Source of the DNA: Clostridia bacterium
Lineage (GTDB): Bacteria; Bacillota; Clostridia; Oscillospirales; Acutalibacteraceae
DNA length: 64,000 bases
Assembly (NCBI GenBank): GCA_900755895.1
Contig: CAAEIG010000051.1
Location: 1 to 64,000, forward strand
Reading direction: 5' to 3'
Shown: positions 51,864-60,240 of the stretch, piece after piece
How positions within the stretch are numbered: position 1 is the stretch's first letter
Layout of the letters: every line of letters begins with the position of its first letter
Position numbers and translations under genes: made by a program
The notes under the pieces: generated by a model
What the model was told of the DNA's origin: nothing
Databases searched by the model: none
What the model saw: the letters and a program-made list of their open reading frames with translations, nothing else

Positions 51864-51900
51864 GCTGCTTCACATCCTCGTCTGCCTTTGCGCCCTGGGG

Positions 51901-53988
51901 TTACACCTCCATAATAATCGGCAGGATCATGGGGCTGCGGCGAGTCTTCTGATACAAAAACCGAGAGAGCTCGTCCTTGATGCTCTGCTTCATCCCACTC
52001 CAATCCCGCACATTGTGCCGGGCACATTCCTCCAGTGTATTATACACCAGATCCCGCGCTTCGTCCATAAGGGCTTCCGATTCCCGCACGTACACAAATC
52101 CACGGGAGACAATATCCGGTCCGGAAACCACCTTGCCGCTCCTCTGGTCGATGGAGCACACTGCCACAATCAATCCGTCCTCGGACAGATGCTTCCGGTC
52201 CCGCAGCACGATGCTTCCCACATCGCCCACGCCCAGACCGTCCACCATCACTTCGCCGGCGGGCACGTCGGGCAGCTGCTTGATATGGTCCTCAGAAAGC
52301 TCCAGCACATTGCCCACATCCCCGATGAAAATATTCTCCCTCGGCATGCCCATCATCAGTGCCAAGCCGGCATGCTTGCGCAGATGCTTCTGCTCGCCGT
52401 GAACCGGAATAAAGTATTTGGGCTTTGTCAAGGCCTGCATCATCTTCAGCTCTTCCTGGCAGGCGTGGCCGGAGACGTGAACATCGTACATGCTCTCGTA
52501 AATAACCGTGCAGTCCTGCTTCAACAGCTCATCCACCACGGCGCCCACGGTCTTCTCATTGCCGGGGATGGGACGGGCGGAAATGATGATGAAATCATTG
52601 GGATTGATGGCCACCTGCCGGTGATCGGAAAAGGCCATGCGGGTCAGGGCGGACATGGGCTCGCCCTGGCTACCGGTGGTGATGAGCACCAGCTGTCCGG
52701 GCTCATAGCGGTTGATCAGATTCAGATCCACCAGCACACCATCGGGGATGTTCAGGTAGCCCAGCTCACTGGCAATGCCCATCACGTTGACCATGCTCCG
52801 TCCGGACAGGGCCACCTTGCGGCCGTACTTCACCGCACAGTTGATAATCATCTGGACACGGCTGATGGAAGAGGCAAAGGTTGCCACAATGATCCGCTTG
52901 CCCTCCGCCCGCATGAACAGAGAGTCCAGAGAGTTGTTCACCGTCTGCTCTGTCTGGGTAAAGCCGGGGCGCTCCGCGTTGGTGGAGTCCGCCAACAGAG
53001 CCAATACGCCCTCCTTGCCCAACTCTGCAAACCGAGCCAGGTCGATCATACCGCCCTCAGCGGGGGTCATGTCGATTTTAAAGTCGCCGGTGTGAACAAT
53101 GGTGCCCGCCGGCGTGTGAAGAGCCAGCGCCACGGCATCGGCGATGGAGTGATTCACATGGATCAGCTCCACATCAAAGCAGCCCAGCTGAATGTGGGAC
53201 CCCGCCGGGGCCACATGAAGATGAGAGGAGCTGATATTGTGCTCCTTGAGCTTGCCCTCAATGAGACCGATGGTCAATGCCGTTCCATAGACCGGCACGT
53301 TGAACTTTTTCAGCAAATAGGGCACCGCACCGATGTGGTCCTCGTGACCGTGGGTAATCACCACGCCCCGGATGCGGTCCCAATTCTTCTCCAAAAAGGC
53401 GAAGTCGGGAATCACGCAGTCCACGCCGGGCATGTCGTCATCCGGGAAGGACATGCCGCAATCCACAATGACCATATCCCCCTGGCACTCATACAGGGTG
53501 ATATTCTTGCCGATCTCATTGAGGCCTCCCAAGAAGTAGGCCTTCACCACCGGCTTCTTCTTGGAGCGGTTCCCCCGACCCTTCCGGGCGGCGCGTTTTT
53601 CCTGGCTGGCCTCCTGGGCCTTCAATGCCTCCACTTGAGCCACCGTCTGGCTCAAAGCAGGTTTTTGAGGTTTGCGGCCGCCTCGGTTGGCGGTCTTACG
53701 GGAGCTTTCCCCCTTCTTCTGGGAAGAAGCTGCCTTCTCTCCGCCCTTCTTCGCAGAGTTTTGCTTTGCGGAGCTCTGCTTTTTGGCATCCGTTTTCGTC
53801 TTGGTCCGCTGCCCGGACTTTTCTGCCTTCTCTGCCTTCTTTTCCGTCTTCTTCGGTCCGGCAATCTTACCGATACGCCCCAGCTTGGGTGCATCTACTG
53901 CTCCGCTGAGGACCTGATCCTGTTTCTTTTCACCCAAGGGGGTACGGCGTGCCCGTGTGTTCTTCTTCTCGTTACCGTTCTCTGCCAC
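51901..53988 (-). CDS. rnj: Ribonuclease J with long basic N-terminal extension
   Basis: 695 residues against about 555 for typical RNase J. The extra is a Lys-, Ala-, Ser- and Gln-rich N-terminal tail of about 145 residues that should be disordered and bind RNA or ribosomes. The catalytic core follows: a metallo-beta-lactamase with ITHGHEDHIGAVP, HTGDFKID and the beta-CASP insert, then ISARPIPGNEKTVG and HVSGHACQEELKMM, and the C-terminal domain. It carries out 5'-3' exonucleolytic and endonucleolytic mRNA turnover and rRNA processing. The start is GTG at 53988 with AAGGAGG upstream. First gene of a run reaching ftsH, with a leader of about 380 nt. Confidence 0.96.
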   Translation of the reverse strand: MAENGNEKKNTRARRTPLGEKKQDQVLSGAVDAPKLGRIGKIAGPKKTEKKAEKAEKSGQRTKTKTDAKKQSSAKQNSAKKGGEKAASSQKKGESSRKTANRGGRKPQKPALSQTVAQVEALKAQEASQEKRAARKGRGNRSKKKPVVKAYFLGGLNEIGKNITLYECQGDMVIVDCGMSFPDDDMPGVDCVIPDFAFLEKNWDRIRGVVITHGHEDHIGAVPYLLKKFNVPVYGTALTIGLIEGKLKEHNISSSHLHVAPAGSHIQLGCFDVELIHVNHSIADAVALALHTPAGTIVHTGDFKIDMTPAEGGMIDLARFAELGKEGVLALLADSTNAERPGFTQTEQTVNNSLDSLFMRAEGKRIIVATFASSISRVQMIINCAVKYGRKVALSGRSMVNVMGIASELGYLNIPDGVLVDLNLINRYEPGQLVLITTGSQGEPMSALTRMAFSDHRQVAINPNDFIIISARPIPGNEKTVGAVVDELLKQDCTVIYESMYDVHVSGHACQEELKMMQALTKPKYFIPVHGEQKHLRKHAGLALMMGMPRENIFIGDVGNVLELSEDHIKQLPDVPAGEVMVDGLGVGDVGSIVLRDRKHLSEDGLIVAVCSIDQRSGKVVSGPDIVSRGFVYVRESEALMDEARDLVYNTLEECARHNVRDWSGMKQSIKDELSRFLYQKTRRSPMILPIIMEV

Positions 53989-54369
53989 GTAATGTTCCTC
54001 CTTAAAATTACGCCAATCAAAAATCTTGTGTTACATCTTCTTTTGCATTGGTAAAAGAGGGCCGTACATTCCACTGGGACCGGCCGCTATGCGGCGCAAA
54101 GGGCAAGAAAGGCATGGGCAACACAAACACCGGGAAACGACTCCTTTCCGGCGCTACACCTTTTTGCTCCATCATTCCCGGGCCGTGAGGGGACCATCCA
54201 TGTCCCCCGGGGCGCAGCGCGCCCTGGTTCCGTTTTCTCAAAAATCAATAAACGGCCCTATTTTCCGCTCTATCAAAATACATGCGGCCCAAGCCGCAAC
54301 GATGCCTTGTTCACGCAGCCCCATCCAAATTCCACGGGGCGGGGGACGTTTCCCCTGCGCTTACTATAT
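53989..54369 (-). promoter_or_regulatory. Long structured 5' leader of rnj
   Basis: About 380 untranslated bases between the promoter and the rnj GTG. Hairpins seen on the minus strand include GGCGC/GCGCC (near 54213), GGGGAC/GTCCCC (near 54200), CCGGGAA/TTCCCGG (54182-54130) and GCCGC/GCGGC (54093). A 12-codon open frame from an ATG at 54072 (starting MYGPLLP) lies near the end, but without a clear ribosome-binding site. No known riboswitch or RNase P RNA was recognised. Confidence 0.5.
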
Positions 54370-54375
54370 AGGGTT

Positions 54376-54404
54376 ATTTTACCGTTTTGCCTCTGCCCTG
54401 TCAA
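54376..54404 (-). promoter_or_regulatory. Promoter of the rnj-gdpP-rplI-dnaB-tilS-hpt-ftsH operon
   Basis: A consensus -35 TTGACA (54404-54399), a 17-base spacer and TAAAAT (54381-54376). The seven genes downstream are spaced by fewer than 50 bases or overlap, with the first clear terminator after ftsH. Confidence 0.85.
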
Positions 54405-54522
54405 GACGGGCGGTCTGGGCGCTGGTTATTCTTAGTTTCGGCGAAGGTGTTTCCGGTTATTCCCGAGAGACGTGTTCCCCGGCTTGGCTGGAAATTTTTT
54501 TGTGTCATTCCCCTCCAGCCTA

Positions 54523-54551
54523 TTGAAAAGTATACTAAAAAGGTGTATATT
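54523..54551 (+). promoter_or_regulatory. Promoter of nifS-nifU
   Basis: TTGAAA (54523-54528), a 17-base spacer and TATATT (54546-54551). The spacer contains the palindrome AGTATACT. Confidence 0.75.
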
Positions 54552-54557
54552 TAACTG

Positions 54558-54613
54558 AGTCCGGGAATACTTGGCGGAAAGGGGGCTTTCTCCCCCCGGT
54601 TCCGCCCCGGACA
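54558..54613 (+). promoter_or_regulatory. Stable hairpin in the nifS leader
   Basis: A three-part stem: GTCCGGG/CCCGGAC outside, GGCGGAA/TTCCGCC in the middle, GGGGG/CCCCC inside. It occupies most of the leader and ends about 27 bases before the start codon, with no T-run. It may affect RNA stability or translation rather than termination. Confidence 0.6.
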
Positions 54614-54639
54614 GGATTCTGAGAAAGGATGGTTCTTCC

Positions 54640-55839
54640 ATGGACAGAAAAGTTTACGCGGACAACGCCGCCACCACCGCTGTTTCCCCAGAGGTGCTGG
54701 AGGTCATGCTCCCCTTCTATACAGAACATTACGGCAATCCTTCCAGCCTATACGCCCTGGGCCAAGAGGCTAAAGGCCCCCTGGAAGAGGCTCGGGCTAC
54801 TGTGGCCCGCTGCCTGGGCGCCCAGCCCCGTGAGATCTTCTTCACCAGCTGCGGCACCGAAAGCGACAACTGGGCCATCAAAGGCGCTGCCCACGCCATG
54901 AAGCGCAAGGGCAAACATCATATCATCACCTCTTCCTTTGAGCATCACGCGGTGCTCCACACCTGCCAGGCTCTGGAAAAGGAAGGCTTCACCGTCACTT
55001 ACCTGGACGTCCACGAGGACGGCCTTGTCCGGCCGGAGGAGCTGGAGGCCGCCATCACCCCGGAGACCGGCCTGGTAACCATCATGTACGCCAACAATGA
55101 GATCGGCACCATTCAGCCCATCCCGGAGATCGGCGCCATCTGCCGCAAGCACGGGGTGCTGTTCCACACCGACGCAGTTCAGGCTGTGGGCAACGTGGCC
55201 ATCGACGTGGAAACACAGAACATCGACATGCTCTCCCTCTCCGGCCACAAGCTCCACGCACCCAAGGGCGTGGGCGCTCTGTATATCCGCACCGGAGTGG
55301 TCATCCAGAACTTCCTGGACGGCGGCGCTCAGGAGCGGGGCAAGCGGGGCGGCACGGAAAACGTGGCCTCCATTGTGGGCTTGGCCAAGGCCATGGACAT
55401 GGCTTGCTCCACCATCGCCGAACGTCAAGAGCGCCTCACCGCCATGCGGGACAAGCTCATTGACGGCCTGCTGAAGATCGACCGCTGCCGTTTGAACGGC
55501 GACCGGGTCCACCGGCTGCCGGGCAACGTCAGCTTCTGCTTCCAGGGAGTGGAAGGAGAATCCCTGCTGCTGATGTTGGACCTGAAGGGCATCAGCGCCT
55601 CCTCCGGTTCCGCCTGCACCAGCGGCTCTCTGGACCCCAGCCACGTGCTGCTGGCCATCGGTCTGCCCCATGAAGTGGCCCACGGCTCCCTGCGGCTGTC
55701 CTTTGGTGACTACAACACCATGGAGGATGTGGACTACATTCTGGAAACCTTGCCTCCCATCATCGAGCGGCTGCGCTCCATGTCCCCCCTGTGGGATGCC
55801 ATCCAAGAGGGCAAGGTCAACTACGACGCTTATATGTAA
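54640..55839 (+). CDS. nifS: Cysteine desulfurase NifS-like
   Basis: 399 residues. A PLP enzyme that takes sulfur from cysteine for Fe-S cluster assembly. It opens VYADNAATTAVS. The PLP Lys lies in SLSGHKLHAPKG (about residue 205). The persulfide-carrying Cys is in SSGSACTSGS (about residue 327), the class I loop type found in NifS/IscS. The ATG at 54640 follows AAAGGATG. The gene is followed after 50 bases by a NifU-like scaffold gene, so the pair is a minimal cluster-assembly operon. It could feed the radical SAM enzymes and the hydrogenase system of this window. Confidence 0.95.
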   Translation: MDRKVYADNAATTAVSPEVLEVMLPFYTEHYGNPSSLYALGQEAKGPLEEARATVARCLGAQPREIFFTSCGTESDNWAIKGAAHAMKRKGKHHIITSSFEHHAVLHTCQALEKEGFTVTYLDVHEDGLVRPEELEAAITPETGLVTIMYANNEIGTIQPIPEIGAICRKHGVLFHTDAVQAVGNVAIDVETQNIDMLSLSGHKLHAPKGVGALYIRTGVVIQNFLDGGAQERGKRGGTENVASIVGLAKAMDMACSTIAERQERLTAMRDKLIDGLLKIDRCRLNGDRVHRLPGNVSFCFQGVEGESLLLMLDLKGISASSGSACTSGSLDPSHVLLAIGLPHEVAHGSLRLSFGDYNTMEDVDYILETLPPIIERLRSMSPLWDAIQEGKVNYDAYM

Positions 55840-55889
55840 TATGCAGAACAAGCAGCTTTTATATATAGTATAGAAAGGAACGATTCTTT

Positions 55890-56315
55890 ATGGCATACAG
55901 TGCAAAGGTGATGGACCATTTCGCCAATCCCCGCAATGTGGGCGAAATGAAGGACTACAGCGGAGTGGGCGAAGTGGGCAATCCCAAGTGCGGCGATATC
56001 ATGCGGATGTATATCAAAGTGGAAAACAACGTGATTACCGACGTGTCCTTTATGACCTTCGGCTGCGGCGCAGCCATCGCCACCAGCAGCATGGCCACGG
56101 AGATGATCAAGGGCAAGTCCATTGACGAAGCCCTGAAGCTGACCAACAAGGCCGTGATGGAGGCCCTGGACGGTCTGCCGCCGGTGAAGGTTCACTGCTC
56201 CGTGCTGGCAGAACAGGCAATCAAGTCCGCTGTGGCGGACTACTACAAGCGCCAGGGCATCGACCCCACCCCCATTGTGGGCGAGATCACCGAATGTGAC
56301 GCCTGCCACGTCTGA
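55890..56315 (+). CDS. nifU: NifU/IscU-like Fe-S cluster assembly scaffold
   Basis: 141 residues, corresponding to the N-terminal domain of NifU. The three scaffold cysteines are present in GNPKCGDIM (about Cys35), TFGCGAA (about Cys60) and VHCSVLAEQAI (about Cys104), with the Asp of CGD. The C-terminus DACHV is short. It accepts sulfur from the NifS encoded just upstream and holds nascent [2Fe-2S]/[4Fe-4S] clusters. AAAGGAACG precedes the ATG. A good terminator follows. Confidence 0.95.
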   Translation: MAYSAKVMDHFANPRNVGEMKDYSGVGEVGNPKCGDIMRMYIKVENNVITDVSFMTFGCGAAIATSSMATEMIKGKSIDEALKLTNKAVMEALDGLPPVKVHCSVLAEQAIKSAVADYYKRQGIDPTPIVGEITECDACHV

Positions 56316-56325
56316 TGAAATAGGG

Positions 56326-56361
56326 ATCCGGAAAGAGCAGCCGCTTTTTCCGGATTTTTTT
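56326..56361 (+). terminator. Intrinsic terminator of nifS-nifU
   Basis: ATCCGGAAA and TTTCCGGAT arms with a loop of about 12 bases and a T7 run, starting 11 bases after the nifU stop. Confidence 0.85.
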
Positions 56362-56413
56362 GTCCCAGGGGACTCTTTTTCAAAAAATTACTTAGATAAC
56401 CCAGCGTAACCCC

Positions 56414-56444
56414 TTGCTTGTAACCTAACGTCATGGGCTACGAT
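56414..56444 (+). promoter_or_regulatory. MerR-type promoter with 19-base spacer and dyad
   Basis: TTGCTT (56414-56419), a 19-base spacer and TACGAT (56439-56444). The long spacer holds an imperfect dyad (GTAACCTA against TGGGCTAC, 56420-56441, six of eight matching). A 19-base spacer with a central dyad is the classic layout of promoters untwisted by MerR proteins, so self-regulation by the next gene is likely. Confidence 0.65.
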
Positions 56445-56465
56445 GTGGCCAAGGAGGTGAGTTCT

Positions 56466-57182
56466 ATGTCGCTCTACACCACCGGAGATATCGCCAAACT
56501 TGCAGGCGTCTCCGTGCGCACGGTCCAGTTCTACGACAGCAAAGGGATCCTTCCGCCCTCCCAGCTCAGCGAAGGGGGACGGCGGCTGTACTCCCAGGAG
56601 GACCTGGGCAAACTCCAGCGGATCTGCTTGTGGAAAACCATGGGCCTATCCCTGGACGCCATCAAGGACATTCTGGAAAGCCCCAACTCCGATAAGGTCC
56701 TGGGCCTTCTGCTGGAACAACAGGCCAAGGCCCTGGAGGAAGATATCCACCACCGGCAAAAGCAACTGCAGTCCATCCGTGCACTGGAGGAAAACCTGAA
56801 AAGCCCGGAAAGGTTCCCGGTAAATTCCATTTCCGACATGGAACAGCTTATGAAAAACAAAAGAAAATTGCGTAAAATCCATGGTGTCATGATCGCTTGG
56901 GGCGTTTTGATGGACCTGCTCCAGATCGCCGGCCTGATCCTCTGGATCGTCAAGGGGATCTGGCAACCCTTTGTGGTCTGTTTTGCCCTGGCCGTTGTGA
57001 TCGGCGTACTCCTCACCCGGTATTATTACCGGAACACGGAGTACCTCTGTCCCGCCTGCGGCACCCGGTTCCGGCCAAAGGTCAAAGAATTTCTCTTCTC
57101 CAAGCACACTCCCAAAACCCGGAAGCTCACCTGCTCCCACTGCGGGACCAAGGATTTCTGCGTGGAGGTAGCTGCTCCGTAA
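56466..57182 (+). CDS. MerR family regulator with membrane helices and zinc ribbon
   Basis: 238 residues in four parts. Residues 1-70 form the MerR winged helix (TTGDIAKLAGVSVRTVQFYDSKG, RRLYSQEDL). Residues about 78-135 form the dimer coiled coil. Residues about 140-184 contain two hydrophobic membrane-type helices separated by KGIWQP. Residues 195-233 form a zinc ribbon with Cys195, Cys198, Cys223 and Cys226 (CPAC ... CSHC). The regulator would be tethered to the membrane with its DNA-binding and zinc domains both inside. The signal is unknown; metal, redox or membrane state are options. AGGAGG precedes the ATG at 56466. It is followed by a separately promoted GH125 gene. Confidence 0.88.
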   Translation: MSLYTTGDIAKLAGVSVRTVQFYDSKGILPPSQLSEGGRRLYSQEDLGKLQRICLWKTMGLSLDAIKDILESPNSDKVLGLLLEQQAKALEEDIHHRQKQLQSIRALEENLKSPERFPVNSISDMEQLMKNKRKLRKIHGVMIAWGVLMDLLQIAGLILWIVKGIWQPFVVCFALAVVIGVLLTRYYYRNTEYLCPACGTRFRPKVKEFLFSKHTPKTRKLTCSHCGTKDFCVEVAAP

Positions 57183-57198
57183 AGAAGGGAAAAGCCGC

Positions 57199-57228
57199 TT
57201 GTCCTCCCTCCGGCCTCTGTGATACAAT
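57199..57228 (+). promoter_or_regulatory. Promoter of the GH125-acetyltransferase genes
   Basis: TTGTCC (57199-57204), an 18-base spacer and TACAAT (57223-57228). Confidence 0.6.
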
Positions 57229-57275
57229 ACAGGTGAAATCCCCTTGGGGGAAATACCTGCGGAGGAGGAGCCGCT

Positions 57276-58544
57276 ATGATTCCCAAAATCTTACTGCAAA
57301 AGGCCGACGAACTGGAGAGGAAAACCGCTCTGAAATACCCGGAGCTGGCTCCCCTGGCCAAACAGTGCTTTTTGAACACCATAGAGACCACCGTCACCCA
57401 GCTGAAGGATGGCAGTTACTTTGTCATCACCGGAGATATCCCCGCCATGTGGCTGCGGGACAGCGCCGCCCAGCTGCGGCCCTATATCAAATACGCCAAG
57501 GAGGATCCGGACTTGCAGAAGATCCTCCGCAGCGTATTGGAAAAGTACGAGTTTTATGTCAATCTGGACCCTTACACCAACGCCTTCAACAGCGAGCCGA
57601 AAGCGGGCTACAGCGAAAACGACCTGAGCAACTTCCAAAGCGGATGGATTTGGGAGCGGAAGTACGAGGTGGACTCCCTCTGCGCCCCCCTCTACTTCGC
57701 TCACCAATACTTTGAAGCTACCGGGGACCGGTCCATCTTCACCGAGGAATTCCGGCTGATGGTCCAGACCATTGCCCAGACCTTCTTCACGGAGCAGCAT
57801 CACGACCGCTCCTCCTACTGGTTTGTCCGGGAGAACTGCCCCAAAAGCGACACCTTGCCCTTTGGCAAGGGACGTCCGGTGAACCTCACCGGCATGACCT
57901 GGTCGGGATTCCGTCCTTCGGATGACGCGTGCAAATTCGGCTATTTGATTCCTTCCAACATGATGGCCGTGGTGGCGATGCACAAAGCCGTGGAATTGCT
58001 GAAAGCAGGGGGCTATGAGGATCACGCTCTGCTGGGCCGCTGCTTCAACCTGGCAGAAGAGATCCAGGACGGCATCGAGACCTACGGCATTTACGATCAC
58101 CCCAAATACGGGAAAATCTACGCCTACGAGACCGATGGCTTCGGCAACTACAACCTGATGGACGACGCCAACTCTCCCAGCCTGCTCTCCATCCCCTACC
58201 TGGGATACAAGTCTGCGGAGGACCCCATCTATCAAAACACCCGGCGGTTTATACTCTCCAAGGACAATCCCTATTACTACGAGGGGAACGCGGCCAAAGG
58301 AGTGGGAAGTCCTCACACACCAAATGGGTATATCTGGCATATCGGCCTTGTCATGCAGATCCTCACAAGCACAGACGAAGAGGAAAAACAGGCCTGCCTG
58401 AGCACCCTTGCCCGGACTCACGCCGGGACCAACTACATGCACGAAGGCTTTGACGCCAACGATCCCACTCAGTTCACCCGGCCCTGGTTTGCCTGGGCCA
58501 ACACCCTGTTTGCTCAGATGCTGGCAGAGGAGGTCTCCTTATGA
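57276..58544 (+). CDS. GH125 family exo-alpha-1,6-mannosidase
   Basis: 422 residues, the length of bacterial GH125 (former DUF1237). It removes non-reducing alpha-1,6-linked mannose, as in N-glycan or yeast mannan fragments. Family landmarks are ITGDIPAMWLRDSAAQLRPY near residue 55, the GWIWERKYEVDSLC segment, MTWSGFRPSDDACKFGYLIPSNM, and DDANSPSLLSIPYLGY, which includes catalytic-site acids of the (alpha/alpha)6 barrel. No signal peptide, so it works on imported oligosaccharides. GGAGGAGG precedes the ATG. The stop overlaps the start of an O-acetyltransferase gene (ATGA). Confidence 0.93.
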   Translation: MIPKILLQKADELERKTALKYPELAPLAKQCFLNTIETTVTQLKDGSYFVITGDIPAMWLRDSAAQLRPYIKYAKEDPDLQKILRSVLEKYEFYVNLDPYTNAFNSEPKAGYSENDLSNFQSGWIWERKYEVDSLCAPLYFAHQYFEATGDRSIFTEEFRLMVQTIAQTFFTEQHHDRSSYWFVRENCPKSDTLPFGKGRPVNLTGMTWSGFRPSDDACKFGYLIPSNMMAVVAMHKAVELLKAGGYEDHALLGRCFNLAEEIQDGIETYGIYDHPKYGKIYAYETDGFGNYNLMDDANSPSLLSIPYLGYKSAEDPIYQNTRRFILSKDNPYYYEGNAAKGVGSPHTPNGYIWHIGLVMQILTSTDEEEKQACLSTLARTHAGTNYMHEGFDANDPTQFTRPWFAWANTLFAQMLAEEVSL

Positions 58545-59149
58545 CACTGGAAGAACGGATGCTCAGCGGCAAGCTTTATGACTGCGCTGACGAAACACTG
58601 CAAGCCCGCCAAAGGGAGCTCAACGAACTGGTTTTCGATTACAACAACACCCGCCCCACCGACGGGACCCGCCGCCAAACACTTTTGCGGCAGATTTTTG
58701 AAGACATGGGCGAGGGCTGCTACATCGAGCCACCCCTCCACGCCAACTGGGGCAGTCACACTCACTTGGGGAACAAGGTCTACGCCAATTTCAACCTGAC
58801 CTTGGTGGATGACACCCACATTTACATCGGGGACAACGTGATGTTTGGCCCCAACGTCACATTGTGCACCGCCGGTCATCCCATCGAACCGGAATTGCGG
58901 CGGCAGGTGTACCAGTACAACTTCCCCATTCACATTGAGGAAAATGTCTGGATCGGCGCTGGCGTCATTGTTTTGCCCGGAGTGACCATCGGCAAGAACT
59001 CCGTCATCGGAGCTGGCAGTGTGGTCACCAGGGACATTCCGGAAAACGTGGTGGCCATGGGCACTCCCTGCCGAGTGGCCAGACCCATCAGCGAGTGGGA
59101 CCGGGAATATTACTTCCGCAAACACCGCATTGACGAGGGACTGAGCTAA
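58541..59149 (+). CDS. Sugar O-acetyltransferase (maltose/galactoside acetyltransferase family)
   Basis: 202 residues. An N-terminal helical Mac domain (TLEERMLSGKLYDCADETLQARQ) is followed by a left-handed beta-helix of hexapeptide repeats (IYIGDN, WIGAGV, VIGAGS). The catalytic His lies in CTAGHPIEPELRRQ (about residue 112). It transfers acetyl from acetyl-CoA to a hydroxyl of a sugar, often as detoxification of surplus sugars. Translationally coupled to GH125 by a four-base overlap, so mannose or a mannose derivative may be its substrate. A bidirectional terminator follows. Confidence 0.93.
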   Translation: MTLEERMLSGKLYDCADETLQARQRELNELVFDYNNTRPTDGTRRQTLLRQIFEDMGEGCYIEPPLHANWGSHTHLGNKVYANFNLTLVDDTHIYIGDNVMFGPNVTLCTAGHPIEPELRRQVYQYNFPIHIEENVWIGAGVIVLPGVTIGKNSVIGAGSVVTRDIPENVVAMGTPCRVARPISEWDREYYFRKHRIDEGLS

Positions 59150-59166
59150 TCTACAAACCAAACGCC

Positions 59167-59203
59167 AAGAGGGGCTGTTGCATCCTGCAACAGCCCCTCT
59201 TTC
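59167..59203 (+). terminator. Bidirectional intrinsic terminator
   Basis: A 15-bp stem (AAGAGGGGCTGTTGC and its complement) with a short loop and T-run. It separates the acetyltransferase gene from the convergent PHP gene. Confidence 0.85.
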
Positions 59204-59243
59204 TGCCCGCACCATACTGGGGAACTTCCCAGACTGACACGCT

Positions 59244-60212
59244 TTACAGTTGGTCGATAAAATAGGCGTTGGTTCCGGCAAACAGCCCTCTGCTATCCCG
59301 CACCTGGATGCGGAACCAGCCCTCCTTCCCCGTCAAGGGGAACTGAGCCTCGGTCAAGCTCTCGCCGGGAGCTACCACCGCTTTGTAGGAATCCCGTCCC
59401 TCCACCGTCACAAAGATCTTCTCCACGGGAGAGGTCTTCACCTGAAGGACGCCATTTTCAATGGAAACACCCTTCAGCTCCGGTCCCTGGGACCAGTAAA
59501 ACCGTCCTGTACGCAACGCTTCAATCACAGCGGGATAGGTCAACTCCTGGGCGGCGATCTGAACAAATCCTCCAAAGGAATCATTCAAGGGGTGACCAAT
59601 GGGATTGGTGTCGTGATTGTCATCGGTGGCAAGGGCGTACAGACGCTGGCCGGTGCGGAGCATCTCATCGTACACCTGGGGATTGAACCCGTACAGACCG
59701 TCATGCTCACAGCCGTGGTTGTAGATCTCCATGGCGAACAGACCCTTAAGCCCGTTGTAATCCCGCCAATCCTGCAGGGACCAATAGGGATGGTTATAGG
59801 TCACCAAAAAGCCCATCTCGGTCATTTTGGCAATGTACTGGTTGAGGCTCTCCAAATCACCGTAGGGGAAGTCCGGCAGCAGATCTCCCTGCTTTTGGGC
59901 CGCGTTCTCCTCCGGGTTGGTATCCACCAAATTCAGGTGGTAGCACTTGAGCACAGGCCAATCCCGGTCCGGCTGACGCGCTTCGGTCAAGTCCACCTCC
60001 AGGGCCGCCAGGGAGAGGAAGTTCTCATCGTTGAGCTCTGTGTGATGCTCATACCTCCGGTGATCGGTGAAGGCAATGATAGAATATCCCTGAGCCATGT
60101 ACTCCTCTTTTGTCTGCTCCGGGGTGAGGTGACCGTCGGACAGAGTGGTGTGACAGTGAAGATTTGCTTTGTAGTAGCCACTTTCCGGTAAAAGCACTTG
60201 ATTTTTCAACAA
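59244..60212 (-). CDS. PHP domain metal-dependent hydrolase
   Basis: 322 residues. The PHP metal-site motifs are in order: NLHCHTTLSDG (residues about 17-27), FTDHRRYEHH, the VTYNHPYW His, and LATDDNHD. The C-terminal 85 residues are a beta-rich segment (GVSIENGVLQVKTSPVEKIFVTVEG) found in PHP proteins of glycan loci. The reaction is hydrolysis of a phosphoester or a similar bond; substrate unknown. Start is TTG at 60212 (or the adjacent TTG at 60209), supported by GGAGGAG just upstream. It lies 28 bases after the GH127 gene and is likely cotranscribed with it. Confidence 0.85.
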   Translation of the reverse strand: MLKNQVLLPESGYYKANLHCHTTLSDGHLTPEQTKEEYMAQGYSIIAFTDHRRYEHHTELNDENFLSLAALEVDLTEARQPDRDWPVLKCYHLNLVDTNPEENAAQKQGDLLPDFPYGDLESLNQYIAKMTEMGFLVTYNHPYWSLQDWRDYNGLKGLFAMEIYNHGCEHDGLYGFNPQVYDEMLRTGQRLYALATDDNHDTNPIGHPLNDSFGGFVQIAAQELTYPAVIEALRTGRFYWSQGPELKGVSIENGVLQVKTSPVEKIFVTVEGRDSYKAVVAPGESLTEAQFPLTGKEGWFRIQVRDSRGLFAGTNAYFIDQL

Positions 60213-60240
60213 ACTCTCCTCCTATTGTGAAAAAATAGAT

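Noticed and set aside
54001..54072. 12-codon upstream open frame in the rnj leader as a real leader peptide
   Set aside because: It has no convincing ribosome-binding site and no run of regulatory codons. Mentioned with the leader but not called as a gene.
53989..54639. RNase P RNA or another large housekeeping RNA in the gap before nifS
   Set aside because: The conserved RNase P core blocks (such as the GAGGAAAGUCC start) and the SRP GGAAG loop were not found. A promoter leading into rnj explains the region better.
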